DNA of 64,000 nucleotides from a bacterium (lineage in GTDB: Bacteria; Zhuqueibacterota; Zhuqueibacteria; Zhuqueibacterales; Geothermadaptataceae). The notes beneath the pieces were generated by a model. That model searched no databases, was not told the DNA's origin, and saw only the letters and a list, made by a program, of their open reading frames with translations. A program made the translations under genes and the position numbers. The stretch covers positions 1-64,000 of the forward strand of contig JAJRYV010000117.1 of the NCBI GenBank assembly GCA_024275575.1, in the 5' to 3' direction. Positions 56,956-64,000 of the stretch are shown here, in pieces (position 1 is the first letter of the stretch; every line of letters begins with the position of its first letter).

Positions 56956-57003
56956 AACACACCCACGCTTCGAAACCTCAATGTGGGTTTTCGTAGTGTT
57001 CAG
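56889..57003 (+). repeat. DGR variable repeat (VR)
   Basis: This 115-bp segment at the 3' end of the target aligns without gaps to the TR at 58490-58604 (offset +1601). There are 12 differences; 11 are at TR adenines (for example TR A at 58511, 58513, 58519, 58527, 58551, 58554, 58568-58570, 58578, 58579). One is G to A (58556). Coding effects include N to I, N to Y, N to H and N to L. The AAG codon became TAA, ending the target frame at 56955. The last 24 bp match the TR exactly and would be the initiation-of-mutagenic-homing region. Confidence 0.95.
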
Positions 57004-57049
57004 GACGGCTCTGTCACGCTTTGCGTCCTTTTTACTCTTTTTAACTTGT

Positions 57050-57076
57050 TCCCGCGCAGCGGGATAATTTTTTTTT
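57050..57076 (+). terminator. Terminator-like hairpin downstream of the VR
   Basis: TCCCGC/GCGGGA (57050-57055/57059-57064) forms a 6-bp stem with loop GCA, followed by TAA and a long T run. It lies 47 bp after the VR and immediately before avd. It can act as a terminator or, like hairpins near the VR in other DGRs, help target recognition. Confidence 0.75.
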
Positions 57077-57080
57077 AAAA

Positions 57081-57425
57081 ATGGCACATTCTGAAAATAT
57101 TCTTACATTAATGTACGATTTTTTGCTTTATCTTTTCCCTGAGCTATCCAGATTCCCTCGTGATCACAAGTTTGTCTTGGGTGACCGCGTTCAAAAATTA
57201 GCGTTGGATATCCTGGATGATTTTATCGTAGCTTACTATTCGAGAAATAAATTGGACAGGCTACGGGAAGCAAATTTGAAACTGGAGCAACTACGCTTTC
57301 TCATCCGCCTGAGTCACGACCTTAAATGCTTGAGTCATAAAAAATACGGTATCATTTCGAGTAAGATCAATGAAATTGGCGGCACTATCGGAAACTGGAT
57401 CAAGTCAATAAACAAAGAGCGATGA
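57081..57425 (+). CDS. avd: DGR accessory variability determinant, Avd-like four-helix protein
   Basis: The 114-residue product is all-helical with the Avd pattern: hydrophobic first helix (LTLMYDFLLYLFPELSRFPRDHKFVLG), DRVQKLALDILDDFIVAYYS, then LKLEQLRFLIRLSHDLKCLSHKKYG. Avd proteins form basic pentamers that bind the DGR RT and TR RNA. Its stop overlaps the RT ATG in an ATGA arrangement. Unlike its neighbours it is intact. No Shine-Dalgarno is evident behind the terminator hairpin, so its translation is unclear. Confidence 0.92.
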   Translation: MAHSENILTLMYDFLLYLFPELSRFPRDHKFVLGDRVQKLALDILDDFIVAYYSRNKLDRLREANLKLEQLRFLIRLSHDLKCLSHKKYGIISSKINEIGGTIGNWIKSINKER

Positions 57426-58516
57426 AAACCTATAATAACCTGTTTTCGCAAATTTACTCGTTCGAAAATTTACTGCATGCCGCAAGAAAAGCACGTTTGG
57501 GCAAGCGGTTCCAGCACTATGCCGGACGATTTTATGCTAATCTGGAGTATGAGCTTATCGCGCTACAAAACGAGCTGCAACAGAAGAGCTATCAGCCAGG
57601 AGAATACCGGACCTTCACAATTTTTGAGCCAAAACAACGCATGATTTCCGCTGCACCGTTTCGTGACCGGGTGATGCATCATGCCTTATGCAATGTCATC
57701 GATTCATTATTCGAGAAGAAATTTATTTTCGATAGTTATGCCAATCGTAAAAACAAGGGTGCTCACAAAGCTGTGTTGCGCTATCAGCACTTCTGCCGTA
57801 AAAACAAATACGTCTTGAAATGTGATCTTCGAAAATACTTTCCATCTATCGGCTAAGAAATTCTCAAGCAACAAACCCGACGAACGATAAACTGTCGTGA
57901 GACACTGTGGCTGATTGATCGCATTATTGACGGAAGCAATCCGCAAGAGCCAGTTTTGGAATATTTTGCCGGGGACGATCTCTATACGCCGTTGATACGC
58001 CAACGTGGCTTGCCCATTGGCAATTTGACCAGCCAGTTTTTTGCGAATGTGTACCTAAACCCCTTTGACCATTTTATCAAGGAGCAGCTCGGTATTCGCT
58101 ACTATCTGCGTTATGTTGATGATTTCGTTATTTTAGGGCAGGATAAACGCCGGTTACACTATATCAAATGTGAAATTGAGGAATATTTGGATTTTCTTCG
58201 CTTACGTTTGCATGAGCATAAAAGCCAGGTTCGCCAAACGGCACAAGGCGTGACATTTCTTGGATTTCGTGTTTTTCCAAGATTCCGACTTTTACCACGA
58301 AAAAATATCAACCGTGCCCGTCGGCGCTTGAAGCACTTGCAAAAGAAATACAGTATGGGCGAAATTGATCTGCAAGTTGTCAGTCGCGCAGTAAATGGCT
58401 GGAACGGACACGCTGATTTTGCAAATAGTTATCGCCTGCGGCAAAAAATTTTCGCGGAATATACTTTTAAAAGGTTTAATTCCGAAGCTCCGTGTTTTGC
58501 GGGGTGGCGCATATAA
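57422..58516 (+). pseudogene. DGR reverse transcriptase, interrupted by one in-frame TAA
   Basis: The frame is open from 57422 to 58516 (365 codons) except for a TAA at 57854-57856 (codon 145). The sequence is a DGR-type RT: KCDLRKYFPSI with the first catalytic Asp, [18 protein letters not shown] (the DGR form of motif 4) and YVDDFVILG (codons 231-234), then a thumb region with GFRVFPR. The stop follows KYFPSIG, where relatives have a conserved acidic residue, so the 144-residue product would lack YVDD. Its C-terminus overlaps the first 27 bp of the TR. Whether the TAA is real or an assembly error is open. Confidence 0.9.
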
Positions 58517-58604
58517 CAACAATGCAAATAATCTGCGATGCGCCGTTCGCAACAAGAACACACCCACAAATCGAAACAACAATGTGGGTTTTCGTAGTGT
58601 TCAG
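58490..58604 (+). repeat. DGR template repeat (TR)
   Basis: This 115-bp segment lies at the 3' end of the RT gene and overlaps its last codons. It contains 35 adenines, of which 11 differ in the VR; its remaining positions differ at only one. Read in the target frame it encodes an Asn-rich stretch ([17 protein letters not shown] and so on), mostly AAY codons, which give no stop codon on A mutation, with a single exposed AAG at 58554-58556. Confidence 0.95.
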
Positions 58605-59066
58605 TACGCCGCAAATGGATGCCAGAATCCAGGCGCTCACGGCCTCCCGGAGTGTGCATGCCGACGTCCAGGAAATTAGACCTGTCTTGTTTTCCGCTTC
58701 ATCGAAACGGGACGAACATATAAACCGCACAGGCACGGCTAGTAGGCTGTCGAACGTCGTGTCTGTTTTATTTATTAAATTGTTCTGCCGTGCAAAGCAA
58801 TCGGCTCTATTCAGTAGGCAAATTGCAGTGAGAACCACATCGTTTATTGGATAGCAACATGCAATGATTTACCCAAAGCACCTGTATATTTGTGTAGAGT
58901 CGATAATCGAATGTCTTCAGTATGATTTTCAATCCGAGAAAATGCAGATTTTTGGTCTCGCAGTTGTGAATTTGGCAAGCTTCGACAAGTAGGCGATTCG
59001 GCTTGTAGCTGAGGAAGAAAATTTGCATTTTACCGATACATTCCTGTATTGTAATATCAAAGTAAC
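58605..59066. other. Region after the TR without a recognisable gene
   Basis: A plus-strand frame continues the target-like reading of the TR to about 58679 but has no start of its own. Beyond it there is AT-rich sequence without a supported gene up to the toxin-like remnant. Confidence 0.4.
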
Positions 59067-59182
59067 TACAGAATCAGGAAAGCATAAAAATGGACTATCG
59101 AATAATTTATGACATCTCTGATAAAGTTAAAGTTGTCACTATAATCGCACTCGGACTTCGAAGAGATATCTACAGACCCTGA
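59067..59182 (+). pseudogene. RelE/ParE-type toxin remnant
   Basis: The frame from the ATG at 59090 to the TGA at 59180-59182 encodes DYRIIYDISDKVKVVTIIAL followed by GLRRDIYR, the C-terminal strand pair and tail of RelE/ParE toxins. The preceding bases encode YRIRKA (59067-59084) in another frame, matching the usual YRlR.G segment, so a frameshift lies between them. The N-terminal helices are missing. No antitoxin gene is seen. It overlaps the end of wecB, which is convergent. Confidence 0.65.
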
Positions 59183-60288
59183 TTTATACTTTCCCTCTCC
59201 CATAAAATCTTCACAATCCTCTCTGCCGCTTTGCCGTCCCACAATTCCGGCACTTCGCCTTTTTTGCCTTTGCCGGCCAGAATTTTGTTGGCCTCTGCCA
59301 ATAATTTCTGTGAATCACGGCCAACGATAATATTGGTACCGACTTCAGCGGTGATCGGGCGCTCGGTATTTTCCCGCGCGGTGATGCAGGGCACGCCCAG
59401 TACCGTGGTTTCTTCCTGAATGCCACCGCTGTCGGTGAGCACAAATGAGGCGTTGTCCATGCATTTGAGAAAATCGAGATAACCCAGCGGCTCCACCAAA
59501 CGCATGTTGGCATGTTTTTTAATGAGTGTATCCAGTCCGAAAACACCCATCTGCTTGCGCGTGCGTGGGTGCGCGGGAAACACCACCGGCAGTGATTTGG
59601 AGATGGTGCACAGCGTTTGCATCAGGCTGGTGCAGACCTCGCGGTTGTCGACATTGGCCGGGCGGTGCAGGGTGACGAGGGCGAAATTCCCCGCTTCGAT
59701 CTCCAGCTCCTGCAAAATCTCTTGCCCCGCCGCTTTCTCGCGGTGTTTGAGCAGCGAATCGATCATCACGTTGCCGACAAAATGAGCCTTCGCCGTATCG
59801 ATGCCTTCGTTTTCTAGATTTTTAAAAGCCGATTTCTCTGTGAGGAAAAGATAATCGGAAATCTGATCGGTGAGAATGCGGTTGATCTCTTCCGGCATGC
59901 TGCGGTCGAAGGAACGCAGACCGGCTTCCACATGCACCAGTTTGGCGCCCAGTTTCACCGCATCCAGTCCACAGGCGATGGTGGAATTGACGTCGCCGAC
60001 GACGAGCACGATATCCGGCTTTTCTTGCAGTAAAACTTTCTCAAATTCGATCATCACTTTGCCGGTCATCGTGCCGTGACCGCCGGAGCCGATGCCGAGG
60101 TAGCAGTTGGGTTTCGGCAGGCCGAGATTGTTAAAAAACAGGTCAGACATTTTATGGTCATAATGCTGCCCGGTGTGCAGCAAATATTGCTCGATGCCCT
60201 CGTATTTGCGGATTTCTTCGACGATGGGTGCTATTTTCATAAAATTGGGGCGGGCGCCGACGACGTTGATTATCTTCAGTTTACTCAT
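59170..60288 (-). CDS. wecB: UDP-N-acetylglucosamine 2-epimerase, non-hydrolysing
   Basis: WecB interconverts UDP-GlcNAc and UDP-ManNAc for surface polysaccharides. The 372-residue product begins KIINVVGARPNFMKIAPIVEEI and has HTGQHYDHKMSDLFF, HVEAGLRSFDRSMPEEINR, the TLHRPANVDN segment and a DSGGIQEE nucleotide site. The length is standard. No other polysaccharide gene flanks it in the window. It overlaps the RelE-like remnant by 13 bp at its 3' end. Confidence 0.95.
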   Translation of the reverse strand: MSKLKIINVVGARPNFMKIAPIVEEIRKYEGIEQYLLHTGQHYDHKMSDLFFNNLGLPKPNCYLGIGSGGHGTMTGKVMIEFEKVLLQEKPDIVLVVGDVNSTIACGLDAVKLGAKLVHVEAGLRSFDRSMPEEINRILTDQISDYLFLTEKSAFKNLENEGIDTAKAHFVGNVMIDSLLKHREKAAGQEILQELEIEAGNFALVTLHRPANVDNREVCTSLMQTLCTISKSLPVVFPAHPRTRKQMGVFGLDTLIKKHANMRLVEPLGYLDFLKCMDNASFVLTDSGGIQEETTVLGVPCITARENTERPITAEVGTNIIVGRDSQKLLAEANKILAGKGKKGEVPELWDGKAAERIVKILWERESINQGL

Positions 60289-60452
60289 TCAATCCTCAAA
60301 CTATTCTCAATTAAGTCCTGTAATTCCAATTTATTATTTTCCATGCAGCATTTTTAAAAAACCGCGTACAATCATTGCTTAGCGTCTGATAATCAACGAA
60401 TTGTCCCTTTAGAAATAATTGATCGCGGCGCCCAACTTTTAGAAAGTATTTA

Positions 60453-60530
60453 TTTTAGCCACTGATATGCACGGATTAAACACTGATTTAAATGTATCTG
60501 TGTCTAATCGGTGTGAATCCGTGGCTAAAA
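60453..60530. repeat. Long imperfect palindrome of the 'ttttagccac...' type
   Basis: Arms ttttagcca/tggctaaaa (9 bp), cggatt/aatccg and cactgatt/aatcggtg (one wobble) nest around a central 20-bp loop. Elements of this kind recur between genes of many bacteria. It lies between wecB and the ligase gene and has no coding role. Confidence 0.65.
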
Positions 60531-60564
60531 TTTGGCGCGGATTTGTTTGCTTCGAAACAACCCG

Positions 60565-62097
60565 CTACTGATAACGCTTGCGTAACGCTTCTTTCATCAA
60601 CTTGCCGGATGCATTTTTCGGCAAAGTTTTTTCCACTATAATTTTCCGCGGCACTTTAAATTCCGGCATTTTTTCGCGGCAAAAAGATAGCACTTTTTTT
60701 TCGTCCAAACCATCGCTGTTTTTCAAAACCACAAAAGCATGAATAGCTTCACCCAATATTTCATCGGCCACACCGATGACGGCGCTTTCGAGAATGTCCG
60801 GATATTCGCACAATATTTCTTCCACTTCTTTGGCGCTCACCCGGTTGGCGCCCGATTTGATCATATCCCGTTTGCGGCCGACGACGTAGAGAAATCCCTC
60901 GTCGTCACGCTTGCCGAGGTCGCCGGTGTGAAAGCCGTGTTCGCTTAAAACCTTGGCTGTTTCTTCTGCTGCATTCCAGTAGCCCTGCATGATGTTTTCA
61001 CCGCGGGCAACGATTTCACCGGTCTCGCCGGCCTCGGCTTCCGAACCGTCATCACGCAAAATACGCAGCTCGACGCCGGGGATGGCTTTGCCGATAGAGC
61101 CGATTTTTTGCGGCAGCTTTTCGGGATCGAGATAGCTCAATCGCGCGCTGGCTTCGGTGGCGCCATACATAATGAATATCTGCTGCCGTTTGAAAACCTG
61201 CATCACTTCGCGGATGAGCTGCGGCGCCATCGCCCCACCGGCCTGGGTGATATAGCGCAGGTGCGGGAATTCCATTTCTGCAACTGAGGTTTTGTGCAAA
61301 AGAATGGCAAAAGTCGAAGGCACACCGCTGAAACCTGTGGCCTGTGTTTCCTGCATGGTTTTGAGCGCCACGCCGGGAAAAAGAAAGCGGTTTTCCAGCG
61401 CCACCGAGCCGCCGACGCTGAAATGCGTATTGAGCAACGAAGCGCCGTAAACATAGGGAAACGGTAAAATCACCAGTACACGGTCATCTTTTGTCAGTTT
61501 TAAATAGCTGACGATGGATCGTGTATTGGCAACGATATTTTTATGCGTCAGCATAGCGCCGCGGGCATCGCCGGTACTGCCGGATGTGTAGATTATCGAC
61601 GCGATATCATCTGCGGAAATATTTCGTGCCGGTTTTGTATCCGGCATTTCAACAAGTTCATTTTCGGTGCAGATATTTCTTTTTAAGCCCTCATCGATTT
61701 TGCCTTTTCCCAGCGCGATGACACTGTGCAAGTCAGGAATCTGTCCGTTGAGCTGGGCTAATATTTTCGTTGCTGATTTTTGTGTGATGACGGCTTTGAC
61801 CTGGCAATCGTTGAAAATGTAACGCAGCGTGCGCTCTGTCGCTGTTTTATATATGGCGACAGTAACAGCACCGGCTTTGAGAATGCCGTAATAGGCCGCG
61901 ATGTAATCGATGGAATTATCGAGATACAGCACCACCCGATCACCCTTTTGCACACCCATTTGAATAAGCGCGTTGGCGAAACGATTGGCCTGTTTATCCA
62001 GAGCAGTATAGTTTATTTCGCCGTCAACCTGCATGCAGGCGATGTGCTCGGGTAATGTCTGCGCGTGCTGTTCGAGAAAGTGGTGGATGAGGTGCAT
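60565..62097 (-). CDS. Acyl-CoA/acyl-ACP synthetase-like AMP-dependent ligase
   Basis: The 510-residue product is a class I adenylate-forming enzyme. Visible are the P-loop-like YTSGSTGDARGAMLTHKNI, the A5-type MYGATEAS, the A7/A8 region FHTGDLGKRDDEGFLYVVGRKRDMIKSGANRVS and the catalytic Lys in LPKNASGKLMKEAL. It would activate a carboxylate as AMP ester and load it on CoA or a carrier protein. An ACP gene on the same strand 1.5 kb upstream and a LarA-like gene between them suggest loading onto that ACP. Substrate unknown. Confidence 0.88.
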   Translation of the reverse strand: MHLIHHFLEQHAQTLPEHIACMQVDGEINYTALDKQANRFANALIQMGVQKGDRVVLYLDNSIDYIAAYYGILKAGAVTVAIYKTATERTLRYIFNDCQVKAVITQKSATKILAQLNGQIPDLHSVIALGKGKIDEGLKRNICTENELVEMPDTKPARNISADDIASIIYTSGSTGDARGAMLTHKNIVANTRSIVSYLKLTKDDRVLVILPFPYVYGASLLNTHFSVGGSVALENRFLFPGVALKTMQETQATGFSGVPSTFAILLHKTSVAEMEFPHLRYITQAGGAMAPQLIREVMQVFKRQQIFIMYGATEASARLSYLDPEKLPQKIGSIGKAIPGVELRILRDDGSEAEAGETGEIVARGENIMQGYWNAAEETAKVLSEHGFHTGDLGKRDDEGFLYVVGRKRDMIKSGANRVSAKEVEEILCEYPDILESAVIGVADEILGEAIHAFVVLKNSDGLDEKKVLSFCREKMPEFKVPRKIIVEKTLPKNASGKLMKEALRKRYQ

Positions 62098-62160
62098 TTA
62101 AAACCTTTTGCGTTTGAATGTCGAAATATTGAGACGTTAAAACGTTGAAAAACAAAAACT

Positions 62161-62274
62161 CATTACCAGGCTCTGCCTGGTAATGTCTTGCCGGATGCTT
62201 AGCCTCCAGTGCCTGAAACTGCGTACTTTGCAGGCAGAGCCTGCGGGACTGCATTCCCGGCGAGAGACCGGGAA
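62161..62274. repeat. Cluster of three REP-like hairpins
   Basis: Stems are cattaccaggc/gcctggtaatg (62161-62171/62175-62185), gcaggc/gcctgc (62230-62235/62239-62244) and ttcccgg/ccgggaa (62254-62260/62268-62274). The third and the 'gggaacgag' next to it match the element at 43704-43765. The cluster fills the gap between the ligase and LarA-like genes. Confidence 0.75.
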
Positions 62275-62359
62275 CGAGATGAAATCGCTCGGCGAGGACG
62301 CCTTCGCTCTATTTTCCTGTGGGTATCTCAAAACAAAGGACTTTCAAACATTCACACGT

Positions 62360-63595
62360 TCAAACATTTATCTGAATACTTGCGTGTGGAAAAACCCCGA
62401 CTTCACACCCACCCGGATGCCATTTATTTATTTTATCCACGACCGTTTCCCAATTTTTCGCGTAGTGATACCCTTCCCAGTAAATCTGATAAAACTCTTC
62501 TTCGCTGACGCCGGGAACGAAAAAAAGCACATTGCGGTTTTTCAGAAAACGTTTGGGCATGGGTTTGCGGTAGAGCACGCCGGAACCGGGCTCGAAAAGG
62601 CCGTGTTTACCCAAACCTTCGGAGCAGGCTGCGGTGATGACGATAGTGCCGTTTTCCCGCACCAGCTTTTCACCAACAGTGTGCATATACATAAAAGCAT
62701 TTTCCGATTGTAGCAATTCGGTATCTTTGGGATAGGCATTAAAAATCGCCACATCGAGATTTTCTGCAGCTTCGGTGGCATAAATTTCTTTGGCAAACTT
62801 TGCTGCTTTGCTGTGGGCTTCGATCAAATCTCCGGCAAAAAAACCAGCCACCTGGCGTTGCGAATTGACCACCACATTCAAACAAAAATCGATGCCCACG
62901 TGGCGGGCGATCCGTTCGAACTCAGCACGAAAGCGGTTGTTTTCCAGCGTACCCGGTTTGCTGCGCAGGCCCATCATCACAGCCTTGTGCGTCCAGACGA
63001 TGGAATCGAGATTGGACAGGCCGGGCAGCACCATTTTGGCGCCGCCGCTGAAACCGGCAAAATGGTGCGGCACGACGCTGCCGATCAAAATACGAAAATC
63101 GGCTTCGAGAAATTCTTTGTTGAGCAGCACTTCCATCTTGCCGACCATCACGCCGGCCGGCGCCAGATTTTCACAGCAATCGTGGTTGATTACCCGCAGG
63201 TTGTCGACGATTTCCCTGCCCAGTTTTTTATAAAGCTGTGCTTTGCCGAGTTCCGTGTGCGTTCCCAGGCTCACGATTACGGTGATGGCATCGGCCGGTA
63301 CGCCGGCATAATCGAGCTCGGTGAGCAGTACTTCGAGCAGAAGCTGTGTCGGCGTTGGCCGGCTCAGGTCGTCGACAGCGATGACGATCCTTGTTTTATC
63401 TGCTACCAGTCCGGCCAGATTTTTCGTACCGACAGGTTCTTCGATGGCGGCGACGACTTCATCGTCCGTTAGCGCTATTGCATCCGCCATGGGAAAAGGT
63501 TTTACCTGCCAGCCGGGTCCTATCGACAGATGCAGCTCGCGATCACCATTCCACGCCGCCCACGGCAGCATGATGCCGTCATTTTCTGCGCTCAC
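62360..63595 (-). CDS. LarA-like protein (DUF2088, lactate-racemase family)
   Basis: The 411-residue product has the LarA N-terminal domain with DDLSRPTP and the core segment SVVPHHFAGFSGGAKMVLPG, which in LarA forms part of the nickel-pincer cofactor site. True lactate racemases need larB/C/E for the cofactor; none is seen here, so it may act on another hydroxy acid or be carrier-linked. It starts with GTG directly after the stop of the ACP gene. An ATG nine codons in is an alternative start. Confidence 0.8.
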   Translation of the reverse strand: MSAENDGIMLPWAAWNGDRELHLSIGPGWQVKPFPMADAIALTDDEVVAAIEEPVGTKNLAGLVADKTRIVIAVDDLSRPTPTQLLLEVLLTELDYAGVPADAITVIVSLGTHTELGKAQLYKKLGREIVDNLRVINHDCCENLAPAGVMVGKMEVLLNKEFLEADFRILIGSVVPHHFAGFSGGAKMVLPGLSNLDSIVWTHKAVMMGLRSKPGTLENNRFRAEFERIARHVGIDFCLNVVVNSQRQVAGFFAGDLIEAHSKAAKFAKEIYATEAAENLDVAIFNAYPKDTELLQSENAFMYMHTVGEKLVRENGTIVITAACSEGLGKHGLFEPGSGVLYRKPMPKRFLKNRNVLFFVPGVSEEEFYQIYWEGYHYAKNWETVVDKINKWHPGGCEVGVFPHASIQINV

Positions 63596-63832
63596 CTATG
63601 CCGCTTTCTTTTCACGAATAAAAGTACTGATGGCATCGATCGAGTCGAAATTTTCCGGCATAAGTTCGTCATCATCGATTTTAACTTCGAATTCTTTTTC
63701 GAGATAACCGATCAAATCCATCATTTTCAATGAATCGATGATGCCCGCCAGCAGCAGACTGTCGTCATCTTCAACACCGTTATTTTCCAGTTCCGGCTCG
63801 AAAAAAGATCGTATTAATTCTTTGTTGCTCAT
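63596..63832 (-). CDS. Acyl carrier protein
   Basis: The 78-residue protein carries the phosphopantetheine Ser in GIIDSLKMMDLIGYLEKEF, with flanking acidic helices typical of a carrier protein. The ATG at 63832 (MSNKELIRS) has GGAG 6 nt upstream; a longer frame from 63844 is discarded. It adjoins a LarA-like gene and, further on, an AMP ligase, so it is probably a dedicated carrier for an unknown pathway rather than the fatty-acid ACP. The operon probably continues beyond the window. Confidence 0.92.
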   Translation of the reverse strand: MSNKELIRSFFEPELENNGVEDDDSLLLAGIIDSLKMMDLIGYLEKEFEVKIDDDELMPENFDSIDAISTFIREKKAA

Positions 63833-63914
63833 CAAGTTCTCCAAATATTTCGTTAAAACTATAAAATTGTGCTATCAATTTGTCGGTTAATTGTAATGTC
63901 TGTCCCCTCGATAT

Positions 63915-63933
63915 GCAGGCAAAAAATGCCTGC
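63915..63933. repeat. Short REP-like hairpin
   Basis: GCAGGCA (63915-63921) pairs with TGCCTGC (63927-63933) around an A-rich loop. It resembles the stems at 62230-62244. Confidence 0.6.
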
Positions 63934-64000
63934 TACCCGGAATGCTATTTGTTGTTTTTCTGCAAGCCAACCAGATTGAATAATAATTTTAACCTGCAAC

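Noticed and set aside
54859-57856. Reassignment of TAA as a sense codon to rescue the NACHT and RT frames
   Set aside because: TAA ends many intact genes in this window, and the NACHT gene also has frameshifts that reassignment would not repair.
58395-58679. A second, intact DGR target carrying the TR
   Set aside because: The frame reads through RT sequence and the TR without its own start; TR normally looks like coding sequence because it templates the VR.

Overview
This 64 kb window looks like a chromosomal piece of a Gram-negative bacterium of the FCB group, most like Calditrichota/KSB1-type lineages. The reasons are secreted proteins ending in 'NYPNPF' type-9-like sorting domains (1709-4348, 32320-35439, probably 25469-28921), a PorV/PorQ-like barrel, a TonB receptor with a carboxypeptidase-regulatory-like N-terminal domain, and lipoproteins. 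No rRNA, tRNA or CRISPR array was seen. Genus-level assignment is not possible from the sequence alone.

Layout. 1-1.4 kb: a broken glycosidase-like gene and an XRE regulator/membrane protein pair with a perfect palindrome as likely operator. 1.7-4.3 kb: a CotH/lamin-tail surface protein. 4.4-14.4 kb: a complete branched-chain amino acid operon on the minus strand (leader, ilvD-ilvB-ilvN-ilvC-cimA-leuC-leuD-leuB). 14.6-19.1 kb: a MATE-like transporter, a small membrane protein and asd-lysC behind a classical attenuator. 19.3-24.1 kb: a four-repeat secreted protein, a degenerate PAS/histidine-kinase-like protein and an outer-membrane protein. 24.3-35.4 kb: PorV-like, large secreted protein, TonB receptor, a four-helix-bundle gene and an FG-GAP/VCBS secreted protein. 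35.9-39.3 kb: a four-gene envelope/lipid operon. 39.7-44.7 kb: two ECF sigma genes (the second with a small membrane partner) around a beta-propeller protein and an M1 peptidase. 44.9-47.7 kb: split saccharopine-pathway lysine enzymes. 47.9-53.9 kb: an esterase, a receiver/PEP-binding fusion and gdhA. 54.7-58.6 kb: a diversity-generating retroelement (DGR). 59-64 kb: a RelE-like remnant, wecB, an acyl-CoA-synthetase-like ligase, a LarA-like protein and an acyl carrier protein.

The most notable systems are three. (1) A DGR with a NACHT-ATPase/FGE-fold target gene, avd, a reverse transcriptase and a TR/VR pair. Eleven of the twelve TR/VR differences fall on TR adenines, the hallmark of adenine-specific mutagenic retrohoming. 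The target has one nonsense codon and several frameshifts, the RT has one in-frame TAA, and the VR carries a stop created at the only AAG codon in the TR, so the element appears recently active but now damaged. (2) A leader peptide rich in Thr, Met and Lys in front of asd-lysC, followed by an intrinsic terminator and a competing antiterminator: a textbook-style but apparently lineage-specific attenuator. (3) An Ile/Leu/Val-rich leader ORF in front of ilvD, followed by three mutually exclusive pairing segments, one of which covers the ilvD ribosome-binding site, suggesting translational attenuation of the whole operon.

Intergenic DNA also carries several families of short palindromic and tandem-like repeats, one pair of which brackets a four-helix-bundle gene.
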